A stretch of 64,000 nucleotides of DNA from Ideonella sp. (lineage in GTDB: Bacteria; Pseudomonadota; Gammaproteobacteria; Burkholderiales; Burkholderiaceae_C), in NCBI GenBank assembly GCA_015075165.1, contig JABTUY010000011.1:38825-102824 (forward strand), written 5' to 3'. Position numbers and translations under genes: made by a program. The notes beneath the pieces are model-generated. The model was not told the DNA's origin and searched no databases. It saw only the letters and a list, made by a program, of their open reading frames with translations. This document shows positions 44,195 through 54,086 of the stretch, in pieces; position 1 is the first letter of the stretch; each line of letters begins with the position of its first letter.

Positions 44195-45082
44195 TCAGCC
44201 CGAAATGGCTGCCGCGCCGCCCACGATTTCGGAGAGTTCCTTGGTGATCGCGGCCTGGCGCTGCTTGTTGTAGATCAGCTTGAACTCGGCGATCAGGTTG
44301 CCGGCGTTGTCGGTGGCGGCCTTCATCGCCACCATGCGCGCCGACTGTTCGCTGGCCATGTTCTCGGCCACGCCCTGATACACCAGACCCTCGATGTAGC
44401 GGTGCATCAGCTCGTCGATCACCGCCGGCGCATCGGGCTCGTAGATGTAATCCCAGCCGTACTGCGACTTCGACTCCGCGCTGGTCGCCAGGTGTGCCGC
44501 GGTCAGCGGCAGCAGCTGCTCGACCTGCGGCTCCTGGTTCATCGTGTTGATGAAGCGGGTGAAGCACAGGTACACCGCGTCGAGCTGGCAGGCGACGAAC
44601 AGGTCGAGCATGGTCTTCACCGGCCCGATCAGCTTGTCGATCTGCGGCCGGTCGCCGAGCTGCGTGGCCTGGCTCACCACCTTGGCGCCGATGCGGTTCA
44701 GGAAGCCCAGGCCCTTGTTGCCGATGGCCACCGCCTGCACCTGTGCGCCGGCGCCCTGCACCTCTTTCATCTTCTGCGTGACGGCACGCAGCACGTTGGT
44801 GTTCAGGCCGCCGCACAGGCCCTTGTCGGTGGTGATGACGATGAAGCCCACCGCCTTGGCCGCGCCGTCGACCTTGCGCATGTAGGGCGACCGGTACTCG
44901 GGGTTGGCCTGCGCCAGGTGCGCCGTGATGTTGCGGATCTTGTCGGCGTACGGGCGCGCCGCGCGCATGCGCTCCTGCGCCTTGCGCATCTTCGACGCCG
45001 AGACCATTTCCATGGCCTTGGTGATCTTCTTCGTGTTCTCGAAGCTCTTGATCTTGGCGCGGATTTCTTTGCCAGCAGCCAT
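44195..45082 (-). CDS. atpG: ATP synthase gamma subunit
   Basis: The rotating shaft of F1, 295 residues. N-terminal '[20 protein letters not shown]' and '[12 protein letters not shown]' (about 5-36), '[10 protein letters not shown]' in the middle and the C-terminal helix '[20 protein letters not shown]' then '[18 protein letters not shown]' are all in place. Upstream of the ATG at 45082 is a run of eight Gs (minus strand), the only ribosome-binding-site-like sequence. It is separated from atpA by a 205-base spacer, which is unusual in atp operons. Confidence 0.97.
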   Translation of the reverse strand: MAAGKEIRAKIKSFENTKKITKAMEMVSASKMRKAQERMRAARPYADKIRNITAHLAQANPEYRSPYMRKVDGAAKAVGFIVITTDKGLCGGLNTNVLRAVTQKMKEVQGAGAQVQAVAIGNKGLGFLNRIGAKVVSQATQLGDRPQIDKLIGPVKTMLDLFVACQLDAVYLCFTRFINTMNQEPQVEQLLPLTAAHLATSAESKSQYGWDYIYEPDAPAVIDELMHRYIEGLVYQGVAENMASEQSARMVAMKAATDNAGNLIAEFKLIYNKQRQAAITKELSEIVGGAAAISG

Positions 45083-45287
45083 ATCAATCCCCCCCCGTTG
45101 CGGCCTTCGGCCGCCTGTCCGCGGCCGCGCCCGCATGCGCAGCCGGCTCGACAGGCGTTCGCCGGCACGCAGGTGCCGGCTCTCGTCCGGTCTCGCCCCC
45201 CAGGGGGGCGCCGCCAGCGGCCTGGCAAAGCCAGATCCACGGCGGCTGCTTGGCAATACAGCGGCGACGCAAGGTACGCATGGTCGA
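45083..45287. repeat. Repeat-like spacer between atpA and atpG
   Basis: No gene is seen. The stretch has a perfect 8-bp stem CGCCCCCC-a-GGGGGGCG (45194-45210), a second stem CTGGC-aaa-GCCAG (45222-45234) and several GC-rich inverted repeats. A similar hairpin core, GGCAAAGCC, occurs in the alaX tail at 61054-61062. It looks like a Burkholderiales intergenic repeat inserted into the operon. Confidence 0.55.
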
Positions 45288-46841
<1,554 letters not shown>

Positions 46842-46905
46842 GTTCGGCTCCAGCGCCGGCGCGCGGCCGGCAGGATTGATCTCTCGTGTTCGTCGTTGCG
46901 ACGCG

Positions 46906-47439
46906 TCAGGCCGCCAGCGCCAGCCTCATCTTCTCGAGGCGGCCGCGCACCGAGGTGTCGAGCACCTCGTCGCCCACCACCACGCGGATGCCGCCGATCA
47001 GCCCGGGTTCGACCACCACGGTGGCGTTGAGCTTGCGCGCAAAGCGCTTCTCGAGCGCGGCCACCACCTGCGGCAGCTGCGCCGCATCGATCGGGAAGGC
47101 GCTCTCGATCGTGGCGTCGGAGGTGCCCGAGCGCGACTTGACCAACGCGTTGAACTGCGCGGCGATCTCCGGCAGCGCGGCCAGCCGGCCGTTGTCGACC
47201 ACGGTACGCAGCAGGTTCGACACCTTGGCGTCGAGCGGCGTCTTGACCACGCCGGTCAGCACGTCGAGCACCTGCCGGGCGTCGAGGTTCGGGTTGTCGG
47301 CCAGCTGCTGCATGTCGGGGTGGCCGGCCACACTGGCCAGCGCCTGCAGCTGCGGGATCAGCGCCAGCGCGTCGGCGCCGGCAACCGATTGATCGAGCGC
47401 CTCGGCGTACGGCCGGGCGATGGTGGCGAGTTCGGCCAT
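46906..47439 (-). CDS. atpH: ATP synthase delta subunit
   Basis: Links F1 to the peripheral stalk, 177 residues. '[16 protein letters not shown]' opens the helical N-terminal domain; the C-terminal segment '[20 protein letters not shown]' followed by '[15 protein letters not shown]' is diagnostic for OSCP/delta. It starts 10 bases after atpF. Confidence 0.97.
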   Translation of the reverse strand: MAELATIARPYAEALDQSVAGADALALIPQLQALASVAGHPDMQQLADNPNLDARQVLDVLTGVVKTPLDAKVSNLLRTVVDNGRLAALPEIAAQFNALVKSRSGTSDATIESAFPIDAAQLPQVVAALEKRFARKLNATVVVEPGLIGGIRVVVGDEVLDTSVRGRLEKMRLALAA

Positions 47440-47449
47440 CGCGCGTCGC

Positions 47450-47920
47450 CTACAGCTCGGACTTCAGGCGGTTCAACAGCTCGGCGTGCACGCCGGCGTT
47501 GACCTCCTTGCGCAGGATCGCCTCGGCGCCCTTGACCGCCAGCGCCGCCACCTGGCCGCGCAGCGCCTCGCGTGCCTTCACCGACTCCTGCTCGGCTTCG
47601 GCCCGGGCCTGCGCGATGATCTTCGCGCCTTCGTCGCTGGCCTTGGCCTTGGCCTCTTCGACCATCTGCTGCGCCAGCCGCTCGGCGTCGGCCAGCCGCT
47701 TGCTGGCGTCGTCGCGCGCGGCGGCGAGTTGCTGCTCGACGCGCTTGTTGGCATTGGCCAGTTCGGCCTTGGCCTTGTCGGCGGCCGACAGGCCGTCGGC
47801 AACCTTCTTCGCGCGCTCGTCGAGCGCGGCCATGATCGGCGGCCAGACGAACTTCATCGTGAACCAGATCAGGATCAGGAACACGATCATCTGGATGATC
47901 AGCGTGCTGGTGATGTTCAC
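47450..47920 (-). CDS. atpF: ATP synthase subunit b
   Basis: Peripheral-stalk subunit of 156 residues. One N-terminal membrane helix (about 5-26, '[20 protein letters not shown]') leads into a long charged helix ('[20 protein letters not shown]') that dimerises and binds delta. The start codon is GTG; no ATG is available at the family start. It is followed closely by atpH. Confidence 0.97.
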   Translation of the reverse strand: MNITSTLIIQMIVFLILIWFTMKFVWPPIMAALDERAKKVADGLSAADKAKAELANANKRVEQQLAAARDDASKRLADAERLAQQMVEEAKAKASDEGAKIIAQARAEAEQESVKAREALRGQVAALAVKGAEAILRKEVNAGVHAELLNRLKSEL

Positions 47921-48004
47921 TGCGTTGCCTCAGTCAGGGAGAGGGCACCGGCGCCGCTGCGGGGCGCAGCCGGTGAGGGCCCGGCGCCAGCCGGGCGCGG
48001 CCTG

Positions 48005-48358
<354 letters not shown>

Positions 48359-49258
48359 TCAGTGCGATTCGTGGGCCTGCCCGATGTAGACCAGCGTCAG
48401 CATCATGAAGATGTACGCCTGCAGGATGATGATCAGGATGTGGAAGATGGCCCAGCCGGTGCCGGCCACGATGTGCGCCAGCGCCAGCAGCAGCCCGGTG
48501 GCCGACAGCGTGAACGCGCCGCCCAGCAGCGCCAGCAGCAGGAACAGCAGCTCGCCGGCGTACATGTTGCCGTACAGCCGCATGCCGTGCGACAGCGTCT
48601 TCGACAGGAACTCGAGCCACTGCATCGCGAAGTTGGCCACCGCCAGCGCGATGAACGCAAGCCAGCTCAGCGGGTTGGCGGTGAGCTTGACGTTGCCGAA
48701 CGGCGCCACGATCAGCTCGTGCGACCAGCCGCCGAGACCCTTGATCTTCACGTTGTAGATCAGGCAGGCCACCAGCACCGCGATCGACAGGCCCATCGAG
48801 ACCGAGATGTCGGCCGTGGGCACGACGCGCAGGTAGGCGTGGTGCGGGTCGTGGCCGGTGAGGCCGAACAGGCCCTGCCAGATCAGCGGCAGCAGATCGA
48901 CCGGCAGCAGGTCCATCGTGTTGAGCAGGACGATCCAGACGAACACCGTGAGCGCCATCGGCGCGACGAGCTTGCGGCTGCGGGCGTTGTGGATGATGCC
49001 CTTGGCCTCGTTGTCGACCATCTCGACCAGGAACTCCACCGCCGCCTGCAGGCGGCCCGGCACGCCGGAGGTGGCGCTGCGCGCCACCCGCCACATCAAC
49101 CAGCAGCCCAGCGCGCCCAGCAGCACCGAGAAGAACACCGAGTCCCAGTGCACCACCGAGAAATCGACCAGCGACTTCGCCTCGGTGTTCTGCAAATGGG
49201 TCAGGTGGTGAATGATGTATTCACCGGCGCTGGGTCCAGCTTGCGATTCGGCAGCCAT
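48359..49258 (-). CDS. atpB: ATP synthase subunit a
   Basis: Membrane subunit that forms the proton path against the c ring, 299 residues with five to six helices. The essential arginine is in 'LSKTLSHGMRLYGNMYAGEL'. Other family segments are 'MDLLPVDLLPLIWQG' and 'AYIFMMLTLVYIGQA' at the C-terminus. The N-terminus 'YIIHHLTHLQN' is typical for betaproteobacteria. The ATG at 49258 is preferred to a TTG 13 codons upstream. Confidence 0.96.
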   Translation of the reverse strand: MAAESQAGPSAGEYIIHHLTHLQNTEAKSLVDFSVVHWDSVFFSVLLGALGCWLMWRVARSATSGVPGRLQAAVEFLVEMVDNEAKGIIHNARSRKLVAPMALTVFVWIVLLNTMDLLPVDLLPLIWQGLFGLTGHDPHHAYLRVVPTADISVSMGLSIAVLVACLIYNVKIKGLGGWSHELIVAPFGNVKLTANPLSWLAFIALAVANFAMQWLEFLSKTLSHGMRLYGNMYAGELLFLLLALLGGAFTLSATGLLLALAHIVAGTGWAIFHILIIILQAYIFMMLTLVYIGQAHESH

Positions 49259-49293
49259 TGTGAGAACGCCCTCGGCAAACTTCTCTTCTTCGT

Positions 49294-49788
49294 TCAACTC
49301 TTGCGTTCACGCCGCCACAGCAACGCGAACCAGTACACCGACACACACGCCGCCAGCGCCGCCAGCAACGCCGGCCAGTGCAGCCCCGGCACGAGCCGCG
49401 GTGCTGCCGCCAGCAGCGCCACCGTGGCCCCGATCTTCACCGTCTCCCACAACATGACGCTGACGGCCGAAACCACCGGCGACACGCTGGAGAGCCGGCT
49501 GGTCATGCCGCGCGCCAGCAAGGCACCCGGCACCACCGCCGTGACGGCGCCGTACAGCGCCGACCCGACATGCTCGCGTCCGCCACCGAGCAGCCACGCC
49601 AGCAGCGCAACCACCCCACCGACCGCGGCTTGCACCGCAATCACCCGCCAGGGAGACACCTGCGGGTTCGCCGCCCGAAACGCTGCCGCCGCGGTGGGCG
49701 TCAAACGCTCGAAGCGAGCGTCGTCCGCCTCGTCATCGTCCCACTGCGCGCGGGCGCCGGGCTGAAGCTTCTGCTCGGGCACCGGCAA
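49294..49788 (-). CDS. atpI: ATP synthase subunit I
   Basis: A small four-helix membrane protein (164 residues) encoded first in the operon; it helps c-ring assembly or Mg2+ supply in other bacteria. Helices lie at about 50-68, 74-94, 105-125 and 130-150; the first 45 residues are hydrophilic. 'ALYGAVTAVVPGALLARGM' is a recognisable segment. It is the first gene after the atp promoter. Confidence 0.9.
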   Translation of the reverse strand: MPVPEQKLQPGARAQWDDDEADDARFERLTPTAAAAFRAANPQVSPWRVIAVQAAVGGVVALLAWLLGGGREHVGSALYGAVTAVVPGALLARGMTSRLSSVSPVVSAVSVMLWETVKIGATVALLAAAPRLVPGLHWPALLAALAACVSVYWFALLWRRERKS

Positions 49789-49829
49789 CTCGCATCAGGT
49801 GGTTGAAAGCCTTGGCGGCAAACCGCGGG

Positions 49830-49835
49830 ATTATA
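49830..49835 (-). promoter_or_regulatory. -10 box of the atp operon
   Basis: On the minus strand a perfect TATAAT stands 41 bases upstream of the atpI ATG. The preceding 17-19 bases give no clear -35, only GC-rich sequence. It is the strongest -10 match in the window and suits a highly expressed operon. Confidence 0.7.
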
Positions 49836-49995
49836 CGAAAGCTCTCGCGGCTTCCCGCAGCTTCGGCAACGCACTGTTTGATGCGCTCCAATGCGGCCCA
49901 TGACGAAACCGCCATCGCCCGCAGCCCCGGCCCCGCATGTCCGGCGTTGCGCTGGCTTGCACGAGCCTTGCGGACAGGCGTCGATCGGGCGCGCC

Positions 49996-51093
49996 ATGGG
50001 CGCCTGGTTGTTGGCGCTTGCTCTCGCCGCGTGCGCGAACGAATCTGTCGTCGCGCAGGATCGCGCTACACCGTCGCAGCACCGCGCTGATGGTTTTCAG
50101 AACCGCTACACCGACTTCGAGCCGCGCGGGCTAGGCGCGCTGCTGCGCTGGAAATGCAGCGCGTGGCGCGACGGCCTGCCGCCGGCACCCCAGGCAGCCA
50201 CGCCGTCGATCGTGCCCGACCTCGGGTTGATCCAGTCGAACGCGCGCGCCGGTGCGCGGATGGTGCCCGCCGTGACCTGGATCGGCCACGCCACCGTGCT
50301 GGCGCAACTCGGCGGCCTAAACGTGCTGACCGATCCGATCTTCTCGCAGCGCGCATCGCCGCTGGCGTTCATCGGCCCGCGCCGGGCGCAGAAGCCGGGC
50401 TTGTGGCTGCCCGAGCTGCCGCACATCGATGTAGTGCTGATCTCGCACAACCACTACGACCATCTCGACGACGACAGCGTGCGCGCACTGGCGCGGCAGG
50501 CCGGCGGCGCGCCGCTGTTCGTGGTGCCGCTCGGGCTGAAGGCCTGGTTCGCGCAGCGCGGCATCACCTCCGTGGTCGAGCTCGACTGGTGGGGCTCGCA
50601 CCGGCTGGGCGCGCTCGAGATCGTGCTGACGCCGGTGCAGCACTGGTCGGGCCGCAGCCTCACCGACCGCATGGAGACGCTGTGGGGCGGCTATGCGCTG
50701 TTCGCGCCGGAGCTGCAGCTGTTCTTCGCCGGCGACACCGGCTACTCGAAGGACTTCGCCGATATCCGCGCGCGCTTCGCCGAACGCCAGGGCCCTGCGC
50801 AGGGTGGTGGCTTCGACCTCGCGCTGCTGCCGATCGGCGCCTATGCGCCGCGCTGGTTCATGCAGCCGGCGCACGTCGATCCCGACGAGGCGGTGCGCAT
50901 CCACCAGGACCTCGGCGCCAAGGCGTCGCTGGGCATCCACTGGGGCACGTTCGAACTGACCGACGAGGCGCTCGACGAGCCGCCGCGCAAGCTCGCGCAG
51001 GCGCGGACGGCGCACGGCGTCCCCGAGTCGGCGTTCTTCACGCTGGCGATCGGGCAGACGCGCCGGCTAGCGCCGCGCAAGCCGCAGCGTTGA
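49996..51093 (+). CDS. MBL-fold metallohydrolase lipoprotein
   Basis: A metallo-beta-lactamase-fold hydrolase of the NAPE-PLD/UlaG-like branch, 365 residues. The N-terminus 'WLLALALAACANES' is a lipoprotein signal with Cys13. Metal ligands are His-x-His-x-Asp-His in 'LISHNHYDHLDDDSV', a further His in 'TPVQHWSG', Asp in 'FFAGDTGYSKDF' and His in 'LGIHWGTFEL'. The conserved 'TWIGHATVLAQLGG' opens the fold. An earlier in-frame ATG (49891) would bury the signal, so 49996 is preferred. The substrate may be a phospholipid derivative, by family only. Confidence 0.85.
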   Translation: MGAWLLALALAACANESVVAQDRATPSQHRADGFQNRYTDFEPRGLGALLRWKCSAWRDGLPPAPQAATPSIVPDLGLIQSNARAGARMVPAVTWIGHATVLAQLGGLNVLTDPIFSQRASPLAFIGPRRAQKPGLWLPELPHIDVVLISHNHYDHLDDDSVRALARQAGGAPLFVVPLGLKAWFAQRGITSVVELDWWGSHRLGALEIVLTPVQHWSGRSLTDRMETLWGGYALFAPELQLFFAGDTGYSKDFADIRARFAERQGPAQGGGFDLALLPIGAYAPRWFMQPAHVDPDEAVRIHQDLGAKASLGIHWGTFELTDEALDEPPRKLAQARTAHGVPESAFFTLAIGQTRRLAPRKPQR

Positions 51094-51189
51094 AGCTCGA
51101 CGCCTGGGGCTCGCGGCGCGCAGGCGCCGCATCCGGCACCGGCGCGCAGGCGTGGTGTGCGGTTCAGGCGCGCGGACGCCGCGACCGGC

Positions 51190-52080
51190 TCAAGCGCGCG
51201 CCACGTCGAGCTGCATCCACGCCTGCGCCGAGCCACCGGCGCGCAATGCGATCAAACCCTGGCCGGTGGGGTCGTCGCTGTTGACCGCGTTGTTGACATG
51301 GCTCACCGGCTCGACGCAGAAGTACGCGCGATCGCGTGGCGTGTAGACCACCGCGCGCGTCAGCGACGACGTGAGGCGCAGCGACAGCAGCTCGTCGCGG
51401 ATGCGCGCGGCGCCGGCCCAGCCGTCGAAGCAATGGTCGAGATCGAGCGCCGCCACGTCGGCATCGAGCCCCGGCTGCGGCACCCGGCGCTGCGGCAGCA
51501 GCGACGTGTCGGCATCTCGGCGCTGCGGTAGCAGCGCGGCATCGGCGTCCCAGCGGTGCGTGAGCTCGAGGTGGATGCGGCTGCGCGTGCGGCGCACGAA
51601 GTACGGATGCCAGCCGAGGCCGAGCGGCATCTCGCGCGCGTCGATGTTCGACGCCGCCAGCGTAACGCGCAGCGTCGACGGCGCCAGCTCGAACACCTGC
51701 TCGACATGGAACGAGAACGGCCAGTGCTCGTCGCTGCGGTGGGTGTAGGCCAGCAGCGCACGCGCGTCGCTGCGCTCGAGCACCTGCCACGGCCGCTGCC
51801 ACGCCACGCCGTGGATCGTGTGCGGCCCGTCGCTGTTGGGCGCCAGCTCGTACGCACGGCCGCGCCAGCCGAAGCGGCGCGTGCCGATGCGGTTGGAGTA
51901 CGGCACCAGCGGGTAGCTGGCCGCCGCGCGCACATCGGCGAGCGCAGCGGGTTCGGTCGAGCGCAGCACCGGCAGGCCGTCGAGCCACAGGCCGGCGATG
52001 GCACCGCCGCAATCGGCGCGCAGCGCCAGGCGCAACCCGCCCTGGGCCAGCTCGACGATCACCGGCGCGGTCGGGCTCAT
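51190..52080 (-). CDS. Aldose 1-epimerase family protein
   Basis: A galactose mutarotase-fold enzyme of 296 residues. Family features are 'YPLVPYSNRIGTRRFGWRGR' (about 55-74), the catalytic-type His in 'DGPHTIHGVAWQRPW' and His in 'PLGLGWHPYFVRR', with the C-terminal 'VVYTPRDRAYFCVEPVSHVN' carrying the Glu base. An unusual direct repeat lies in the middle: 'LLPQRRDADTSLLPQRRV' (residues near 185-202). The protein may act on a sugar or a phosphorylated hexose. Confidence 0.88.
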   Translation of the reverse strand: MSPTAPVIVELAQGGLRLALRADCGGAIAGLWLDGLPVLRSTEPAALADVRAAASYPLVPYSNRIGTRRFGWRGRAYELAPNSDGPHTIHGVAWQRPWQVLERSDARALLAYTHRSDEHWPFSFHVEQVFELAPSTLRVTLAASNIDAREMPLGLGWHPYFVRRTRSRIHLELTHRWDADAALLPQRRDADTSLLPQRRVPQPGLDADVAALDLDHCFDGWAGAARIRDELLSLRLTSSLTRAVVYTPRDRAYFCVEPVSHVNNAVNSDDPTGQGLIALRAGGSAQAWMQLDVARA

Positions 52081-52096
52081 GGCAGCCTCGTGCGCA

Positions 52097-52681
52097 TCAG
52101 CCGAGCTCGGCCTTCAGGTAGTGCGCCCCCGCGATCGGGTTGAAGTAGTACGGCGGGATCTCTTCGAACCCCAGCGCCGCGTACAGGCCGCGCGCGGCCT
52201 CCATGTCGTCGAGCGTGTCGAGCAGCATCACCGAATAGCCGGCGCGCAGCGCTTGGTCCATCAACGCCTGCGCCAGCAGCCGCCCGAGGCCGAGGCGGCG
52301 GTACGCCGGCCGCACATACAGCCGCTTCATCTCGCAGGCGTTGGCGTAGTCCACGTCGCCCAGCGCACGCATTGCGCCGCAGCCGGCCACCTCGCCGTCG
52401 ACCCAGGCCAGCAGCAGCGCGCCGTTGGCCGCCGCCGCATAGTCGCCGGGCAGCGCGAGCAGTTCCTCCTCGAAGTGCTGGAAGCACAGGTCGACGCCGA
52501 GCGCCGCCGCGTACTCGCGAAAGATGGCGCGCGTGGCATCGATCGCTGCGGGCGTGTCGGGCGTCTTCAGTTCGATGGTGGGTGTGACCGCGGCCTGCGT
52601 CGACGCACTGCCGCCGACCGCAGCGCGCGCCGACGCCGTGCGCGCAGCGAGCTTGCTGGTGCGCCGCGCCGCCACCGTCAC
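52097..52681 (-). CDS. GNAT family N-acetyltransferase
   Basis: A 194-residue acetyltransferase. The core starts at about residue 32 ('TPTIELKTPDTPAAIDATR') and has 'CEMKRLYVRPAYRRLGLGRL' as acetyl-CoA loop and 'LLDTLDDMEAARGLYAALGF' then 'EEIPPYYFNPIAGAHYLK' at the end, typical of the small YhhY/PA-type GNATs. The GTG start overlaps the cytochrome b stop (GTGA), supporting coupling, though a start about 33 codons later would give a more usual length. Confidence 0.85.
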   Translation of the reverse strand: MTVAARRTSKLAARTASARAAVGGSASTQAAVTPTIELKTPDTPAAIDATRAIFREYAAALGVDLCFQHFEEELLALPGDYAAAANGALLLAWVDGEVAGCGAMRALGDVDYANACEMKRLYVRPAYRRLGLGRLLAQALMDQALRAGYSVMLLDTLDDMEAARGLYAALGFEEIPPYYFNPIAGAHYLKAELG

Positions 52682-53379
52682 CCCCCGAGGCCGACCACGG
52701 CCGTGACCAGCCCGGCGCACGCCACCGCGACCGCCAGCGCGCGCACGCGCGTGGCGCGCGAATCGTCGCTCGCCGGCACTGCGCCGGCCAGCTGCTTGTC
52801 GCCATGCAGCATCGGCGCCACCAGATTCTGGCCCTTGCGCACGCGGTAGTAGGCGATGGCACCGACGTGCAGCAGCACCAGCACGACGATCAGCGCGATG
52901 CCCGGCCCCTTGTGCCAGGCGGTGGCGCCGAGCGCGAACGCGCTCGACACGTAGCGGTTCAGCGGCCCGGTGGTGGCGATCTCGTCGTCGGCGACCAGCC
53001 CGGTGGCCACTTGCAGCGCGAGCAGCGCCAGCATCGCGAACACCGACACACTGCCCAGCGGGTTATGCCCGACGTGGAACCAGTCGCCGGCCGCGGGCCG
53101 GCCGCGCAGGTAGCGCAGCACGCTGCCGGGGCCGTAGACGAAGCTGGCGAAGCGCGACCAGTGGCCGCCGACGAAGCCCCACACCAGGCGAAACAGCAGC
53201 AGGCCGAAGACGCAGTAGCCGATGCGCAGGTGCCACTGCAGCGCCGCACCGCCGATCTTGCCGGTAACCACCTGCGCGACGATGGCCGCCGTCAGCAGCC
53301 AGTGGAACCACCGCGTCGGCAGATCCCACACCCGCACCGCGCGCTGGCCGCTGGGTGTGGAGGCATCGGGGTCGCTCAT
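52678..53379 (-). CDS. Cytochrome b561-type membrane protein
   Basis: A di-haem b561-like electron carrier, 233 residues with four to five helices. Haem ligands are visible: His26 in 'TRWFHWLLTAAIV', His50 in 'ALQWHLRIGYCVF', and further His residues in 'FHVGHNPLGSVSV' and 'VLLHVGAIAYYRVRKGQNL'. Proteins of this type are commonly encoded next to cytochrome c', whose gene is divergent here. It may reduce a periplasmic c-type cytochrome. Confidence 0.9.
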   Translation of the reverse strand: MSDPDASTPSGQRAVRVWDLPTRWFHWLLTAAIVAQVVTGKIGGAALQWHLRIGYCVFGLLLFRLVWGFVGGHWSRFASFVYGPGSVLRYLRGRPAAGDWFHVGHNPLGSVSVFAMLALLALQVATGLVADDEIATTGPLNRYVSSAFALGATAWHKGPGIALIVVLVLLHVGAIAYYRVRKGQNLVAPMLHGDKQLAGAVPASDDSRATRVRALAVAVACAGLVTAVVGLGG

Positions 53380-53589
53380 GCTGCAGTTGCGTGGCTCGAA
53401 GGCGCGGCGGGCACGTTGCGACGATAGCGCAACCCCCGTGCCGCGACTCGTTTATACCCGAGCGCCACCGGGTGGAATCGGCAGCGCCGGAATGCGACGC
53501 AGGTCTCGCACGTACACTCGCCGACCGCTGAATCCGGATCGGCCAGCCGGCTGGGTCCGTGCCCCCCAAAGCCCCTTCGGAGGATCTGC

Positions 53590-54060
53590 ATGAATCGTGT
53601 CGTCATGACCACCCTGGCCGCCGCGGTGGCGCTGACCAGCCTCGGCGCCGCCGCCCAGTTTCAGAAGCCCGAGGACGCCATCAAGTACCGGCAGAGCGCG
53701 CTGACGGTGCTGGCCAACCACTTCGGCCGCATCGCCGCGATGGCCAAGGGCAGCGTGCCGTTCGACGCCAAGGCCGCGCAAGACAACGCGGCGGTGGTGG
53801 TGACGATGTCGAAGCTGCCGTGGATCGCCTTCGGGCCGGGCACCGACAAGGGGCTGCCCACACGCGCCAAGGCCGACATCTGGAAGGAGCAGGCCAAGTT
53901 CAAGGATCTGCAGAGCAAGATGATCGCCGAGGCCGAGAAGTTCGAGGCCGCGACCAAGACCGGCAACCTCGACAGCATCAAGGCCGCCGTCGGGCCGCTG
54001 GGCTCGGCCTGCAAGGCCTGCCACGACGACTTCCGGGCGGAGAAGTACAGCAGCAATTGA
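53590..54060 (+). CDS. cycP: Cytochrome c'
   Basis: A periplasmic four-helix c-type cytochrome of 156 residues that binds NO and CO. The signal peptide ends 'LGAAAQ' near residue 22. The haem site is at the C-terminus, 'CKACHDDFRAEKY' (Cys141, Cys144, His145), as in all cytochromes c'. The N-terminal 'AIKYRQSALTVLANHFGRIA' supplies helix A residues near the haem. GGAGGA precedes the ATG. Divergent from the cytochrome b561 gene. Confidence 0.95.
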   Translation: MNRVVMTTLAAAVALTSLGAAAQFQKPEDAIKYRQSALTVLANHFGRIAAMAKGSVPFDAKAAQDNAAVVVTMSKLPWIAFGPGTDKGLPTRAKADIWKEQAKFKDLQSKMIAEAEKFEAATKTGNLDSIKAAVGPLGSACKACHDDFRAEKYSSN

Positions 54061-54086
54061 GCGCTGCGCGCAGCCGCGTCCACCGC

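Noticed and set aside
45081..45090. C8 tract as a phase-variable coding switch
   Set aside because: It lies outside the atpG coding region, just upstream of the start codon, so length change cannot shift a frame; switching off an essential ATP synthase subunit would not be expected. Kept only as an oddity of the ribosome-binding site.
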